From positions 6,938 through 70,937 of the forward strand of contig JBPOIZ010000015.1 in NCBI GenBank assembly GCA_052034115.1: a stretch of 64,000 nt of DNA, given 5' to 3'. This DNA comes from Lutibacillus sp052034115 (GTDB taxonomy: Bacteria; Actinomycetota; Actinomycetes; Actinomycetales; Dermatophilaceae). Positions 63,901 to 64,000 of the stretch are shown in pieces; position 1 is the first letter of the stretch, and the number at the start of each line of letters is the position of its first letter. Below the pieces are notes generated by a model, which made no database searches, had not been told where the DNA came from, and worked only from the letters and a program-made list of their open reading frames with translations. A program made the translations under genes and the position numbers.

Positions 63901-64000
63901 GAGCGTTATCCGTCCTCTTTCTCGACACAGGGCCGTCACGGTGGCGTCCGGCCCCACAGGTGTACCCGCGAGCCTAGACCGCGGCACGGCAGCGGGGCAC

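Overview
This window is 64 kb of chromosomal DNA from a high-GC Gram-positive bacterium. Hand reading gives about 59 protein genes, packed with very short gaps; the longest non-coding gap is about 183 bases, at 54385-54567. GC-rich codons, frequent GTG starts, many predicted leaderless promoters, an FtsEX locus, LpdA, PerM, DUF3017, a 13E12-type HNH protein and a monomeric NADP isocitrate dehydrogenase all point to an actinomycete. My best guess is Micrococcales, perhaps Intrasporangiaceae, but I cannot fix the genus. Several gene orders recall the Mycobacterium tuberculosis chromosome from memory: lpdA / punA-pmm / add / sdh / brkB-trpS, folD-DUF3017, and sucC-sucD-perM-purN-purH.

Layout. 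1-3655: cell-division ABC pair ftsE-ftsX with an exported coiled-coil protein cut by the left edge, then a cytosine-deaminase-like amidohydrolase. 3664-8511: FAD oxidoreductase, a CPBP membrane protease overlapping an NAD(P)-binding/TspO fusion, then prfB. 8523-12436: a two-gene membrane unit containing a 1002-residue protein with a lipase-type serine motif. 12508-17115: a compact Tad/Flp pilus operon (tadA-tadB-tadC-flp-tadE-tadE-tadG). 17237-21606: two DinB-like proteins, an HNH protein under a probable LexA box, and lpdA. 21684-30502: an AraC regulator followed by nucleoside salvage and catabolism genes (punA, phosphosugar mutase, uridine-kinase-like protein, adenosine deaminase, M20 amidohydrolase, psuG-psuK). 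30534-36613 and on to 39360: methylmalonyl-CoA mutase-type large subunit, an ABC-2 exporter, mannose-1-phosphate guanylyltransferase, and sdhCAB. 39340-42928: brkB-type gene, 2'-5' RNA ligase-like gene, trpS, galK. 42941-45076: a sulfur-transfer operon (sulfide:quinone-oxidoreductase-like, DsrC/TusE-like, DsrE-like) preceded by a CsoR/CstR-like palindrome. 45231-51629: VanW protein, exonuclease III, a 1015-residue SARP/NB-ARC/TPR regulator, and an S10 peptidase. 51626-64000: ferritin, icd, aqpZ, mdh, DUF3017, folD, a small P-loop kinase, and the purH-purN-perM-sucD-sucC block.

How the parts fit. Central carbon genes are dense here: sdhCAB, icd, mdh, sucCD and the mutase that would feed succinyl-CoA. 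A second theme is one-carbon, purine and nucleoside metabolism (folD, purN, purH, punA, add, psuGK). Many genes are translationally coupled through ATGA or GTGA overlaps, and several convergent pairs overlap at their 3' ends. I saw no rRNA, tRNA, CRISPR array, insertion sequence or prophage gene.

Most worth a second look: the sulfur operon with its palindromic operator, the LexA box on the HNH gene, the Rossmann-TspO fusion, the membrane protein with separated hydrolase motifs, and the repeated leaderless-promoter pattern.
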